Shown: in pieces, positions 35,110 to 46,974 of the stretch
Numbering within the stretch: the stretch's first letter is position 1
How the letters are laid out: every line of letters starts with the position of its first letter
DNA from: Tetragonia tetragonoides
Taxonomy: Eukaryota > Streptophyta > Magnoliopsida > Caryophyllales > Aizoaceae
Reading direction: 5' to 3'
Assembly (NCBI GenBank): GCA_038025085.1
Contig: CM076146.1
Location: forward strand, 12,028,001 to 12,092,000
Length of the DNA stretch: 64,000 bases
Position numbers and translations under genes: made by a program
The notes under the pieces: model-generated
The model's input: only the letters and a program-made list of their open reading frames with translations
The model's database searches: none
What the model was told of the DNA's origin: nothing

Positions 35110-35981
35110 GTGAGGTATGGCTTCAATTTAAGTATCGTTTCCTCCCAAACTTTTGCTATGCGTGTGGCTTCCTTGGTCACCTTAACAAAGAATGCGATAA
35201 GTTTGGAGATGATGATATTAAAAACCAAGGTCTTCAGTACGGGCCATGGCTGCGAGCTACCCCAAACAAAAAAGGATGGTGGCCTTCGGAGGAAGATAAA
35301 CTGAAGGAACAACGTGTGTTTGACAAAATTGTTTGCACTCCCAAACCTGCCTGCAAGCGTGTTTTGAACCTGGATTCTGAAGAGAGTTATGGCAGTCTAA
35401 AGGAGAAGAGGTAGGCTAGTGGAGAGTACGGGTATTCTGAAGGTTGGAGGGGCTGTTGGTGAGGGTGTCGAAACTGAAGTGACATGTGAGCCTAGTGAGA
35501 AGGGTAGGGAAGTGGTGGCACAAACTGAGGGAGTTCAATAGAGTAAGGAAGGGGAGAGGCCGTGGGAAACCAAGAGGAGGAGGGGTTGTTGAGGGAGTCC
35601 GTGGAGTTGGCAGGGGTAAAAGACAAGTCTGAGCCAGCGGGGGAGAAGCTTATGCCTATTTTAAGCCCTCTCTCGTTGGCGGAGGGTTGTGAGAGTGCTC
35701 TTGCTAGTAGTTTTAATATGGGGCAGGGGAGTATAAGGAGCAGTAAAGGCAGAAAGTGGAAAAAGCAAGCTAGAGAGGGGAAGAGTGGGGGGTCAGGCTA
35801 TAATACTGTGGTGGAGATAGAGAGATCAGGGAGTAGTAAGAGCGTGAGGGAGGATGGAGCTGTGGATATGATGGTTGATACTAATGTTGCTTCGGTGACG
35901 AAAAAGTCTTATATGATATCAGATTTTTTACTGGCGAGTAAGGCGGAGTCTGGTGATGCACGGGCCCGCCAAGCGCAATGA
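35110..35981 (+). pseudogene. LINE ORF1 (zinc knuckle, RNA-binding)
   Basis: The first frame shows NFCYACGFLGHLNKEC (about 35,140-35,185) and QYGPWLRA, the zf-CCHC_4 signature of plant L1 ORF1 proteins. The upstream DUF4283-like half is gone. Stops split the variable tail; the last open piece, 35,562-35,981, is Ser/Lys/Glu-rich. Its TGA overlaps the ATG of ORF2 at 35,978 (ATGA), a compact junction seen in plant LINEs. Confidence 0.82.
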
Positions 35982-37275
35982 GTATCCTAAGCTTCAACTG
36001 TCGGGGGCTGGGCAACCCTCATATAGTATCGTTACTCTGGGACTTACTACAGAGTGAGGCCCTGTCCATAATTTTTTTTGTCGGAAACTAAGCTAAGCGA
36101 ATGTGAAATGGAGAAGTTAGAGATAAGTTACGTAATTTTGATGGCTACTTTGTTGATAGTGGGGGACGTTCTGGAGGTCTTGAGTTGTTTTGGAGGAGGT
36201 CAATTTCTATCCGACTTATTTCGAGCTCTCTTCACCATATTGATGTTCTTGTCGAGCATGGATTGGGCTAAGGGACGTGGAGGTTTACGGGTTTTTACGG
36301 GTGGCCAGAGGTCACAAGTAGACATCTTTCATGGGAATTACTAGGCTTACTAGCTTCTCAGTATTGGGAGCCATGGGTTTGTATGGGGGACTTTAATGAG
36401 ATCCTATTTGCACATGAGATGATTGGTAGAAATGATAGAGAAGAGTGGCAGATGTGAGATTTCCGTGGTGCCGTTGATGTTTGTGGGTTTAGGGAGATTC
36501 GCTGCATGAAGCCTCTCTTTACGTATGACAATGGCCGAAGAGGGGATGATAACATGCAATCGAGGCTTGAGCGTGCCTTGGCTATTGACGCTTGGCTCGA
36601 CATATATCCTAGGGCCAAGCAGGTTCATCTCAAGCGCGAGCTGTCAGACCACTCACCAATTAAGCTCGTGCTCGATGGTGAGCCGCGAAAACGTCGAGAT
36701 GCCCGTCGGTTTCGCTTTGAGCAGATGTGGATGGAGCATTTTGAATGTGAAGGAGTCATACATTCTGCATGGGATGGTAGTGGGCCTACGACCATTGAGA
36801 AAATTGCAAGTTGTGCAGCAGAATTAGATACTTGGAGTGGCTTTGTTTTTGGTCGCATATTTCATGAGATGAGACAAAAAGGAAAGCGATCAAAAAAAAT
36901 GAACGTAGCGCGGCTCTCGGTTCAGCAGTTGGCTGAACGAAAATCTTTATTGCGGGATATTGAAAATATTGTTCATGAGGAGGAGTTGATGTGGAGACAG
37001 CGGTCTCGAGTCTTGTGGCTCTTTTCGGGGGACAAGAATACAAAAATTTTCCACAAAAGGGCCTCAGGTAGGAAGGAGAGGAATACGATTTTTGGTCTTC
37101 ATGATAATAATGGTGTCTTGCGAATTATAACTTCGAAGAGTTGTTTTCGTCTGCAAGCTAATCGTACATGGACGAAGCTCTCTCCGAAGTCGATGCCCGA
37201 GTCACTCCAGACATCAATGCCCACCTACGTAGTGCCTATTCTAGTGAGGAGGTCAAGTTGGCGTTGAGTCAAATG
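35978..37275 (+). pseudogene. LINE ORF2: endonuclease and N-terminal linker
   Basis: Begins MSILSFNCRGLGNP, the N-terminal Asn-containing motif of apurinic-type endonucleases. GDFNEI occurs near 36,390, and LSDHSPIKL near 36,640 is the C-terminal SDH motif. Several frame changes and stops lie between 36,080 and 36,460. From 36,500 to 37,150 one frame stays open (FRFEQMW; RVLWLFSGDKNTKIFHKRA), the conserved linker before reverse transcriptase. Confidence 0.87.
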
Positions 37276-38470
37276 CACCCACTCAAGGCTTCTAGCCCTG
37301 ACGGTATGTGCCATCTTTTGTTTCCAATCTTACTGGCATATTGTTGAAAATTATGTTACTAATCTTGTTCTAGATGTTTTGAATGGCGGCCCAATGTCCT
37401 CTGGGCTAAATCATACCTACTTGGTGTTGATACCCAAGAAGAAAAAATCGGAATTAATTACAGATTTTTGACCTATTTTCTTGTGCAATGTTGTTTATAA
37501 ATTAATTTCTAAGGTAATGGCTAATCGGTTGAAATTATTCCTACCGGAGATTGTGTCCTTGAATAAGAGTGCCTTTACCCAAGGTGATTGATTTCGGATA
37601 ACGTTCTTATGGCTTTTGAGACCTTTCGTTATACGAAAAATGTGACTTTGAGGGATGGCTTTTTGTCCCTCAAGCTAGATATGGCTAAAGCCTATGATAG
37701 AATTGAATGGTCTTCTTTGGAGAGGGTGCTTTGGAAGTTGGATTTTGATGTAAATTGGGTGAGTCGTGTGATGCTGTGTGCTCGTTCAGTTTCATTCTCC
37801 GTCCTTTTCAATGGGATTCCTTTAGAGGAGTTCAACCCGGGTAGAGGTCTTCGTCAAGGGGACCTTATCTACCCATATTTGTTTATTTTGTGTGTTGAGG
37901 TTTTTTCGGGGTTGATGAGGCAGACGGAGGAGAGGAATGTTATTAATGGAGTTTGTATTTGTGTTGGAGCTCCCGCAATTACCCATTTATCCTTTGCGGA
38001 TGATAGTTTATTGGTCGTGAAAGCTAATGAAGAGCAAGCTCGGGTGGTGAAGGAGATTCTGACTATTTATGAGGGAGTTTCGGAAAAAGTGAGTTTTGAG
38101 AAATCGAAGGTGTGCTTTAGTAGTGGTGTGAGAGTCAGTATGGAGGAGAGTGTGCATGATATCCTTGGTGTTGAAATTGTTGGGTCTCATGAGAAATATT
38201 TGGGTCTCCCAATTGTGTTGGGGAGGTCTAAAAGAGTGTTATGTGAGCCATTGAAGGAGAGGTTATAGAAAAAGCTCCAAGGATGGAAAGGTTTGCTTCT
38301 TTCAAAGCGGGTAGGGAAGTTATGATAAAGGCAGTGGCCTAATCAGTCCCTACCTACGTGATGAGGGTGTTCAAACTGCCAGCAAATTTTTGTAATGAAG
38401 TGCGTTCGATGATCTCCCAATTCTTTTGGGGTTAGAAGAAAAATGAGAAGAAAACTCATTGGCTCGCGTA
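37276..38470 (+). pseudogene. LINE ORF2: reverse transcriptase
   Basis: LVLIPKKKKSE near 37,420; SAFTQGD (usual SAF..GR) near 37,570; LKLDMAKAYDRIEW near 37,670; GLRQGDLIYPYLFIL near 37,850; catalytic FADD at 37,993-38,004 and KYLGLPIVLGRS near 38,195. A frameshift near 37,585 and stops at 37,470 and 38,266 break it. Used for target-primed reverse transcription when functional. Confidence 0.9.
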
Positions 38471-39340
38471 GAAGAAGTTGTGTCTCCCGAAGAAAGAAAA
38501 TAGCCTTGGTTTTAGAGATTTGAAAATGTTTAACTGGGCCCTGTTGGGGAACAGACTTGGAGATTGTTACGGGGGGGGGGAGGATTTTTTGCTGAACCAA
38601 ATGCTACGTGCAAGGTACTTCCCAAATGGTAATCTACTCGACGCTCCCCTGGGTTCGAATCCAAGCTACACTTGGAGGGGAATTTGGGAAGCAAGGTGGG
38701 TGATTAGAAAGGGGCTTGGCTGGCGTATTGGAGTGGACGGGATGTGAAGATTTGGTTTGATCCCTGGCTTCTTGCTCCTGGGTCAAGACGCATTATTATT
38801 CCTCGGCTGGAGAATGACGAATCGGAGACAGTTTCTGAGCTTATAATAGTCAACTGTAGGAGCTGGAATGAGCAGAGATTGAGGGAATGTTTCTTTCCCA
38901 TTGATGTCGATCGAATTTGAGCTATACCTGTTAGCCCGAGGCTGCCACGTGACTGCATGTACTGGGCTTGGAGCAAGGACGGTGAATACTCGGTGAAAAG
39001 TGCGTACCATGGAATTGCTCAAGCGGGGAATGATTTAGCTCAAACTTCTTCGTCACGTGGAGCTAGCTCACTTTGGACTAAGATATTGTCCGCATCTGTT
39101 CTGCCTAGGGTCAAAATGTTTCTTTGGCAAGCTTGTCTAGACGCCCTCCCCACGAAGACGGGACTGCACATCAGAGTCTCGGCCATCGACGAATAGTGCA
39201 GCCTGTGTGAGGCTCTGAAGCAGTGTGGTCTCCATGCTCTTCGTTTATGTCCGTATGCTATTGAGATTTGGGAAGCGAGTGGTTGTGTTGGATGGGAGCG
39301 GGTTCCTGGCCCAAAAGTTTGTGACTGGGTCAAAAGCTGG
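38471..39340 (+). pseudogene. LINE ORF2: zinc-finger RVT domain
   Basis: GFRDLKMFNWALLG near 38,510, a run of ten G at 38,571-38,580 and frame changes after it, then YWAWSKDGEYSVKSAYHG near 38,960 and VLPRVKMFLWQACLDALPTK near 39,100 (usual PKV..FLW......PT). A stop follows at about 39,196. Confidence 0.85.
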
Positions 39341-40060
39341 AGGATGGATTCAGATTCACAGTCCTTTTCTCGGTTCGCGATAATAGCTTGGGCAATCTGC
39401 GGTGCACGTAACAGGGCAATTTTTGAAGGTCTCGCTCAAAGCTTAGCGGAGGTGATGGACTACGTCCTAAATCAGCTACAGACGACGGGGATTTGCGTTC
39501 GTGGTGCAGCTAGTGGTGGGCCGACGAGGGCGGTTTTGAGGCGGTGTGGGCGGTGGCAGCGTCCCTTGGCCTCACAGATCAAAGTTAATGTTGACGCTGG
39601 TCGAATGGGTGAGCAGGGTACTTGTATTGGAATTATTTGCAGAGACGAATATGGGGCTCCGATTGTCGGGGCTACAATGAATTTTTTGGAAGAATGGGAG
39701 ATGGGTCTGGCAGAAGCAAAGGTCGTATACTTTGGTCTACAGTTAGCTAGTGTCTATGGTTTTGACAATTTATTGTTGAATCAAACAACATTTCAATTAT
39801 TAATTCTCTTAAGTCTAGAAGTAGAGGGTCTAGTGTTTTTCATTTACTTGTGGAGGATATCTTCGGCTTAGCGATGGGAATCTCTAGTGTGACGTGGTCT
39901 TTTATTCGTAGGAATGGTAATAGAGTTGCAACCATGGGTTTTAGGGAGTCGGTTTTGGACCTCGAATTTCCCGACTGCTGTGCCTCATGTACTCAACTCT
40001 GATTTTGCTTGCGTAATGGAAAGTTAGTTCCGCTGTTGCGGAATTTCACTCAAAAAAAAA
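39341..40060 (+). pseudogene. LINE RNase H domain and 3' end
   Basis: IKVNVDAGRMGEQGTCIGI near 39,580 (first Asp of RNase H) and AEAKVVYFGLQLA near 39,710 (Glu). A frameshift near 39,780 disrupts the middle. The element ends at a short A run, 40,052-40,060. Confidence 0.85.
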
Positions 40061-40228
40061 TGATAACCATTTGTATTCCATCTTCCAAAAGATAGTGGCT
40101 AAAATGGTACCCTTGGTAATATCACATTACAAACTATGAGTCTAGCGTGTGAAAAAGAGTTACAAAGTGTGCCTAATATATATACACTATTATCTTAATA
40201 ATAGATCGTCAATATAATCCTGTATAGG
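40061..40228. other. Short spacer between LINE tail and LTR 2
   Basis: 168 bp of AT-rich sequence with no recognised feature. Confidence 0.5.
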
Positions 40229-41742
40229 TGTAGGCTACTGGAATTTTCTCCCCTTTTCTCCGTACCGAGTGGCCTACGGGATAGCCTGGGAGAGCGCGTC
40301 TTTTCGGCTTTTGTGAATCTCTCGAGTGTGAACGCAAATGAAGATTTTCCTTTCGTACTAAGGACATGATTAAGATTGTCGGAAGTCGCCACCAAATTTA
40401 AGAAAATTTGGAACCCTTAGAGTCAAGTCGATAGTCTAGAAAGACGTCAAACCAACTCATGTGCACCCCAATCCCTAATAGGGAAATTGACTTCATAAAT
40501 GAGTTTGGGGGCGTGAGTACGAGCTAGGAAGGTGTTAGGCACCCAACACGCACGTTGACAACAACGGCCTTTACTAATCAATTCAATGCGATTATTAATG
40601 CTACGGTTCCAAATAAGGTTCAATTTGTCCAAATTCCTAGTTTTAACTAATGGGTTGAACAAACATTTATTATTGTGATCACTTTTAACATCTTATCAAA
40701 TTACATGCTTTTATTGCTAGAAAACGATAAATATGCTAAAACCTGCGAGTTAGAAGGCAAACAAGTAATGCATCCACCAATTCACAAACAAAGCATAATT
40801 TAATAAGAAAGAGCAATAAATAACAAAATATGCATTCATTCATTAGTCTTAATACAAGCCCTTTTGCTCAAAACGCGCAATGCATGTACATATCACATAA
40901 ACCAAATTCGTTAGTAAATAACAAGCAATATAAAATTTATTGAAAACCCTCAGGTTGGATTACCTGGATGCTCACAATGAACTTATTTGGTTGTTATGCT
41001 TGAATTCTTGCTCTTGATGAAGTATGAAGGTTTATTATTGTGGTGTTAGGGCTAGCCTAAAGAAGGAGTAGAATCAGAATTTTAGGGTTTTTAAGGGAAG
41101 AGAAACTACCAACTAAAAGACCAAATTTTTGTCTCTAACTGTCAACCTTTGAGAGAATGTCCAATCCCTTCAACTGAACCCTAAGGTTTGTTTATATAGA
41201 AGAGGAGGAGCTGCTAGGGTTTGGCATGGAAATTGAATGTGCCTCGAATTTTTCCGTTCGCGAGAAAAGGTCCAGGCGACCATGCAACTAGGCCGAGCGG
41301 CTGAGCCGTCAGGACAAGCGGTCAAGCCGCTAAGCCGCTTGGCCTAACGGCATAGCCGCTTGAACTCTAGCGTGGCCGCTTGGACCTGGAGGGGCGTGCC
41401 TGCATAGGCTCCTGTCTGCTTTTCTAAGCGTGGGAGGCTTTTCCGAGGGGATCCATGCGGGATTGACCGAGTTCCCTTGCTTGACCAAGGGTTAACTCAT
41501 GGGTTTGGGTTCCCTTTCGGGCCCTTAGGTTCAAAGAGGCATATCTCTCAGTTTTGGACTCCAATTGAATTGAGCCCAATTGGTTTGGATCACCTGTACA
41601 AAAGGCTTCCACTGGTTAAATCAAATGAACTAGGCTAATCATCAGAGCAATTATTCTCGCAGCCCAAGTTTGAGCAAAATCCAATCTTTTCATCATCGGG
41701 TTTTTATGGAGACTTATCTAGACACAATTTTTGATGTCTACA
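40229..41742 (-). repeat. 3' LTR of Tat element 2
   Basis: Read on the minus strand it starts TGTAGACATC at 41,742, right after a polypurine tract, and ends GTAGCCTACA at 40,229. The start is shared with LTR 1 (TGTAGACA), and tggtggcgactt occurs in both. No second copy is in the window, so the end is inferred from the TG...CA rule. Confidence 0.75.
41191..41395 (-). promoter_or_regulatory. LTR 2 promoter: dyad array and TATA box
   Basis: Minus-strand TATA tctatataaa at 41,200-41,191. Upstream of it, dyads of the AGCGG..CCGCT type start (plus coordinates) at 41,296, 41,317, 41,346 and 41,369. The plan is the same as in LTR 1. Confidence 0.7.
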
Positions 41743-41756
41743 GAAGCCCCTACTTT
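41743..41756 (-). other. Polypurine tract of element 2
   Basis: The minus strand reads aaagtaggggcttc directly before the LTR start, nearly identical to that of element 1. Confidence 0.8.
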
Positions 41757-41879
41757 GGCTGAGCTCAAATAGAGCGAAGGTCAAAGTATTCTTGTACCAA
41801 TACCTGCAATAGGCAAACTGAGTGAGGTGACAATCAGTTAGAGATAAAACAATCATTTTAGAATAAAGTAGTAATTTCC

Positions 41880-42660
41880 CCGGTTTATTTGACCGAGAAT
41901 TTGACCCTATATTGTAGGTCACACAACAAACATCCTTCGACTATCAGTCGAACGGAGAGATCCTGTACTGTAGGTTACACAATAAAATTATTTCGTTACA
42001 AATAAGGTAAATGATAAAAATCCTTCGATTTTTAATCGAAGGGAGACCCAATGATGTAGGTCACACAATAAATGCCTTTCAATTTTTTATCGAAGGGGAA
42101 CCTGTGTTGTAGGTTACACCAGAAAAAATTTTCATTAGAAATAAGATAAATGATAAAAATCCTTCGATTTTTAGTCGAAGGGGGGCCCTATGCTGTAGGT
42201 CATACAATAAATGTCCTTCGATTTTTAGTCGAAGGGGAACATGTGCTGTAGGTTACACAATAAATGTCCTTCAATTTTCAGTCGAAGGGGAACCAGTGTT
42301 GTAGGTTACACAATAAAAATATTTCATTAGAAATAAGATAAATGATAAAAATCCTTCAATTTTTAGTTGGATGGAGATCCTATGCTGTAGGTCACACAAT
42401 AAATGTCCTTCGATTTTTAGTCGAAGGGGAACCTGTGCTGTAGGTTACACACTACATGTCCTTCGATTTTTAGTCAAAGGGGAACCTGAGCTGTAGGTTA
42501 CACAATAAAAAAATTTCATTAGAAATAAGATAAATGATGAAAATCCTTTGATTTTTAGTCGAATGGAGACCCTATGCTGTAGGTCATACAATAAATGTCC
42601 TTCGATTTTCACGAAGGGGAACTTGTGCTGTAGGTTACACAATAAATATATTTAGAAATA
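41880..42660. repeat. Tandem repeat with internal hairpins in 3' region of element 2
   Basis: About a dozen units of roughly 52-56 bp, interleaved with longer variants of about 70-80 bp carrying ttagaaataagataaatga. Each unit has gtaggttacacaataaa and a hairpin CCTTCGA-N6-TCGAAGG. No similarity to the repeat at the same place in element 1. Confidence 0.92.
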
Positions 42661-42885
42661 AAATGTGTAGTAAATGTTATTGTAAAGGATAGTAAAATGT
42701 TACTCCGAATTAGGTTGGACGCGAGCCCATGTCATAGGCCGAGTATAAATGTACAAACCTTTTGGTTTAAGGTAGTCTTTCTTTCATAAACGGACTTTGG
42801 CGCGCAAATAACTGCTATGGGCCTCACGTGGGGCCCACTGATTATGAACCAATGGCCCTTAGAATATTATAAAAGAAAGAGTGCC

Positions 42886-43090
42886 AGCCGGTCAAATCGC
42901 CACGTCAAGCGGTTAAACCGCTAAGTGGAGCGGCTAAACCACTTGTTGGAGCAGCTATGCTGCTTGGTGGAGCGGTTGAACCGTTCCTCCCAACGGTCAA
43001 GCCATTTAGGCTAGCGGCCTGGCCGCGTGGCTTGCGGTTCAACCGCCAACTTGGCGGTCTGACCGTCCACCTGGACGGTTTGACCGGCTG
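42886..43090 (+). promoter_or_regulatory. Ten-unit 21-bp dyad array upstream of gene B2
   Basis: Dyads start at 42,886, 42,908, 42,929, 42,950, 42,971, 42,992, 43,013, 43,033, 43,053 and 43,074: six starts (42,908-43,013) are exactly 21 bp apart, the rest 20-22. The unit is AGCGGTTAAACCGCT-like (15 bp) plus a 6-bp spacer. Gene B2 starts at 43,375; a weak TATA-like gaataaaa lies at 43,108. Confidence 0.85.
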
Positions 43091-43374
43091 CTAGGTCTTC
43101 ACGGGTGAATAAAAGGGAAAATAAGGGGGAGTTCGAAATGAGTCATCTTCTATTTCGTGCCTTCTTCTTCTCTCTCCTCCATTTTTCTTTAAGCTCTCAA
43201 CCTCCATCAAAGCCCCTAGCTCAAAATCTTAAGGTTTTCTTGCTCAAATTCTTAAAAGAACTTGATTTTGTTGGTTTTTCTTGTGTTTTTTAGTGTCAAA
43301 CTCAAAATTGTGTGAATTTGTGAGTTTTGTGAGTTTCACTCAAATTTCCAAAAACTCTAGTCTTCTCTTCATCC

Positions 43375-46373
43375 ATGGCTCCCAAACTTAGAGGAGGTAG
43401 GAAAAGGAAGGGGAAAGAGATATATTGTCATGCAGGAGGCACCGAATATTTTCACTCGAGTCTTCGTTTCCGGTATACCCCGTCACCGGGTGGGTGAGCA
43501 CCGGTTAGTCCAGGATGAGTTCACTCGTAGTCATTTCCATCCTACCGATCGTTTGTAGCCCCGCGATCTCGTTTTCAAGAAGAAGGAGCATTTGGTTACC
43601 GTTGGTACCAAATGTCGGGTATGTCTTCGTTTTTTTTTTCTTTGCCCTTTTACACTTAGAAAATCATGTGTAAGCAAATATATAATTTCTAGGTTGAAAA
43701 CTGTAGTGTAGCTAATGTGGAAAATTAATTTGCATGGAATTGTTTTTCTTGCTAATTTGTGCAGGATTCTTATATTATATTATATATATATTGCATGTGA
43801 AGGATGAATTTGTATGAAATTCATCTTTAATGGTGGAAAATAAATTTGTGTGAAATTTATTCTCATCGCAATTATCATGTTTTTTTTTTTTTTTGTGAAA
43901 ATAAACCTGAGTGAAGCGTATTTTTATTTTTATTGTAACGATGGTTTTTTGAGTATAATTGTGGAGAATAAACTTGTGTGAAATTCATTCTCGTTAAAAT
44001 TTACTCTTGTTATATTGGTTTAGATAGAATGCTAAATTTTACGAGTTGTAAAAATTTAGGACTAAACAGGAGACTGATAGTTGTTACTAGGATCACATAA
44101 CTAATTGTCTTGCAATTATTGTGTTGTATAGGACGTAGATACTACCATGCGGAGTTACAGTAGTCTTTCCGGGATTGAGAAAGCCCGTAGGTATGTGACT
44201 CTTGCGGTCAACGCTGTTGTGGAGCGTTGTGGCTTCGGTCACCTTTTAACGTCCATTACTTCTGCTGAGCGCTCCGACCGCTTCCTCATTAGAGGTCTTG
44301 TGGAGCGGTACTGGGATACTACCAGTACTTTTCATTTTCCTATGGGTGAGATTATGATCACCCCTTTCGAGTTTGTTCTCATTTCTGGGCTCCCTTGCAC
44401 CGGGGTTCCCCTCACTTATAGAGAGGTGAGTAGGGAAGACATGGTGGAGATGTTCGGCCTTTTTGGGGTCAACTGGGATGGTATGAAGTATGGGCGGACT
44501 GACGTCATGGTCCAGTTCTTGACCACCCCGAGGAAGCTTAAGAAGGTCACGACGGAGCAACACGCCCGCCTTTTCTTGGCCTATGTTCTAGCTTGTTCCG
44601 TCTTTGCGGATAAAGCTAGTATGTATCATGTTTACTATTTCCCGTGTTTGCGGAATTTGGACAGAGTTGCGGAGTACAATTGGGGTCTCTCCGCGTACTC
44701 TTGTCTTCTACGGTGCTTGAGGCAGTCCAGCCGCATCAGTGGAGAGGAGGGCGCGTCTCGTGTCTCCTTGGTCGGTTATTGAAAGGTTATGGAGGTAATT
44801 TCCTTTTACCCTTCCTATACTTCGTGTGTTTTTTTTTTACTTTTACTCACAACTTGTGCCTAATCCATGTTATTTGCATGTTTTAGATTTGGTTTTACGA
44901 GCATTTCCCCAACCTTGCTCCTCTTCTTGAGGCAAAGGACTTGTCCTTTCCAGCGATGCAGACTTGGAAGGGACGGGCATCCTGCCAATTTACTACGCTG
45001 CACGCCCTAAGGGAGGCGATATATTCGTTGACCGCCCAGGATGTAAGTGACTATATTTTTGCACTGTTATCGTCCTTTTTATCCTTTTGTGTGCTCATCC
45101 TTTGCTTTTGTAGGTTGACTGGTTCCCCTGGCTGGATTACCTCCCGGGTCTCTCGGCTCGATTCTTGGTTGCTCGGGAATACGACCAGAAGAGAATCCTC
45201 ATTGAGGGTCCTTTTGGTTTCGAGTGGTTCTTCGGAGAGAGACTGATTAGGCATACTTTCTCCAACCTTCCGGCTCCGAGGATTCCTTTGGACCCTCCGG
45301 ATTCTATGCTTTATGTTCGTCACCTTACCGTAGAGCAGGTAAGGATGGCCACCGCTGGGGCGAATGCCCTTGATTATCTGCTTCCTGCTGATCTTGAGAT
45401 GGATCTTATGGTGGCGTATACCGAGTATGTTGATACTCGGTGGTGCCCCAACTTCTCTACCGACCCGATAAGTAATGTACTTTGTTTCTTAATTTTGTTT
45501 GGAAATTTAGAAATGTGTCTAATAATTTTAAGTTTTGTAGAGCACGGCGAGTTCTTCGTCGTCCCATGCGACTACTTCTTCTCCGCGTCCTACTCCTCCT
45601 ACCATGTCGGTGAGTTATACGGGAGCGGATGGGTCACCTCAGGTTCTCTCGATTCCTGAGTTTCGTGGTCCCGATGAGGAGGTTGAGAGATTGCCTCTAC
45701 CAGCTGGTTGTAGGAGGGTAAGTGAAAATCCTTTGTAATATGCAAAAATAACCTTTGTGTTTATACTGAATCCTTTCCTTATGTGCACAGTTGGATGCTG
45801 CTGAGACGCAGAAGATCTATAGGGGCATGCATGCCCTTAAGAATTGGATTTTCAGGTTCGCGTCTCGGAGTGTGTGCACGAGTCGTCGGTCCGACGTGCG
45901 AGAGGTATATTCATTTCAAGTAATAGTGCTTGATTTGAATTTTTGTAATTTTTTGACTTTGAGTCTACTTTGCAGCCTGATCCTGTGGTGAGGCCTCCTA
46001 GGCCTCCAGTTATTCGTGCTCCGGAGTCGGTGTCTACACCGCAGCGTCCTCCTCCCAGGCAGGAGAGTACGGAGGTGCGTCACGGGATGCCTCGAGCTCG
46101 AGTGGATACGGGGAATCCGCCCCAGGGGCCTTATCTTCCGCAGTGGCATGCACCGCCTCCCTATATGGGGTATCCGGGTTATCCCATGCCTATGTATCCT
46201 CCAGTCCCTCCAAGAGGTTCTTGTAGTCAAGAGAGTACTGGGTATGGTTGTTATCCCAACATGTCGGAGCCACCGCGCCATTCATTGGATCCTGCTTACT
46301 TGACGGTTTCATTATTTGCATTTGACCCTAGAGCTTAGGCAATGTCTCAGCCCGATCCTTCAGCTGCTCCATC
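43375..46373 (+). pseudogene. Gene B2 of Tat element 2 (plant-mobile-domain-like, Pro-rich tail)
   Basis: Counterpart of B1, antisense to this element's gag-pol. Starts MAPKLRGGRKRKGKE; a frame change near 43,430 leads to IFTRVFVSG. Intron 1 is about 43,620-44,132. Exon 2 (44,133-44,792) holds the core: YWDTTSTFHFPMGEIMITP, GLPCTGVPL, then CLRNLDRVAEYNWGLSAY; a TGA replaces the expected Trp in GYWK at 44,778. Then exons 44,887-45,044 (FYEHFPNLAPLL), 45,115-45,471 (ILIEGPFGFEWFFGE; PRIPLDPPDSMLYVRH), 45,541-45,720, 45,791-45,905, and the Pro-rich end 45,976-46,338 (YMGYPGYPMPMYPP; RHSLDP). Exon borders follow gt/ag and agree with B1. Role unknown. Confidence 0.8.
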
Positions 46374-46960
46374 ATAAAGTGGACCCGAAGAGTCATCTCA
46401 GGCGGGTCCGAGTGCTGGCGAAGATGGCCAGTGATATTTGTTGTAGTGCCTTTTGAACTTTCGGGCTTGTATTAAACTTGTTATAAATATTGCATTTTAT
46501 TCACGCACAAAAATATCACGCAAATGCCCATATGTGAATTTAATCATCTAATTTCCGAATGGGAAATCACAAAACACGATATCCGAGAATTTAGAATTCC
46601 CGAGAATTTAGCACATTTGGGGTACCCCTTCCCCTAAAAAATAAAAAATAAAAAGTAAGGAAAATAGAAAATAGGAAAAGATAATTAAAAGGAAAAAATA
46701 ATTAAAGAAAAATAAAGAATCAGAAAATAAAAGGAAAAAAGGGTGGAACTTGATAATCAAAAAATAAAAAGAAGGAAAGAAAATAAAAAGGGAATAAAGA
46801 GAAAAGTAGCAAGAGCCAAAATTAAGGTAAGAAACTCTAAGGGAAGGCTTCCAAAATCTGACCAAGTGGGAATTAGGAAGGTAGAACTCGGTCAGATGGA
46901 GAGGCCGAGTGGACCAAAGTTGCCTCGCGAAATTGTTGGACAGGCGCCTATACAGGGTGA
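46374..46960. other. Spacer between genes B2 and A2
   Basis: A-rich, with many aaaata/gaaaa phrases at 46,625-46,810; probably the B2 terminator region and upstream A2. No gene. Confidence 0.55.
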
Positions 46961-46974
46961 CCGCTAGAGCTCCT

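Larger units (their letters stand above)
35110..40060 (+). mobile_element. L1-type LINE, 5' side cut by element 1, degenerate
   Basis: In order: zinc-knuckle ORF1, endonuclease, reverse transcriptase, zinc finger and RNase H, then a short A tail (40,052-40,060). The beginning of ORF1 is missing because the LTR of element 1 ends directly inside the zinc-knuckle frame, suggesting that element 1 inserted into this LINE. No target duplication could be identified. Confidence 0.88.

Noticed and set aside
36078..36344. A separate small gene in the LINE
   Set aside because: It is an off-frame reading of the endonuclease region; the real motif runs in other frames around stops.
38571..38580. Regulatory G-quadruplex
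   Set aside because: A single run of ten G inside a decayed LINE; more likely slippage or a sequencing problem.
40061..40228. A target-site duplication pairing the LTR 2 flank with the 59.26-kb flank
   Set aside because: The 5' LTR is missing, so the outer flank on that side is unknown and no pair can be tested.
42886..43090. CRISPR-like or coding repeat in the 21-bp array
   Set aside because: Spacers are 6 bp, arms vary, and although 21 is a multiple of 3 no open frame with a sensible protein runs through it.
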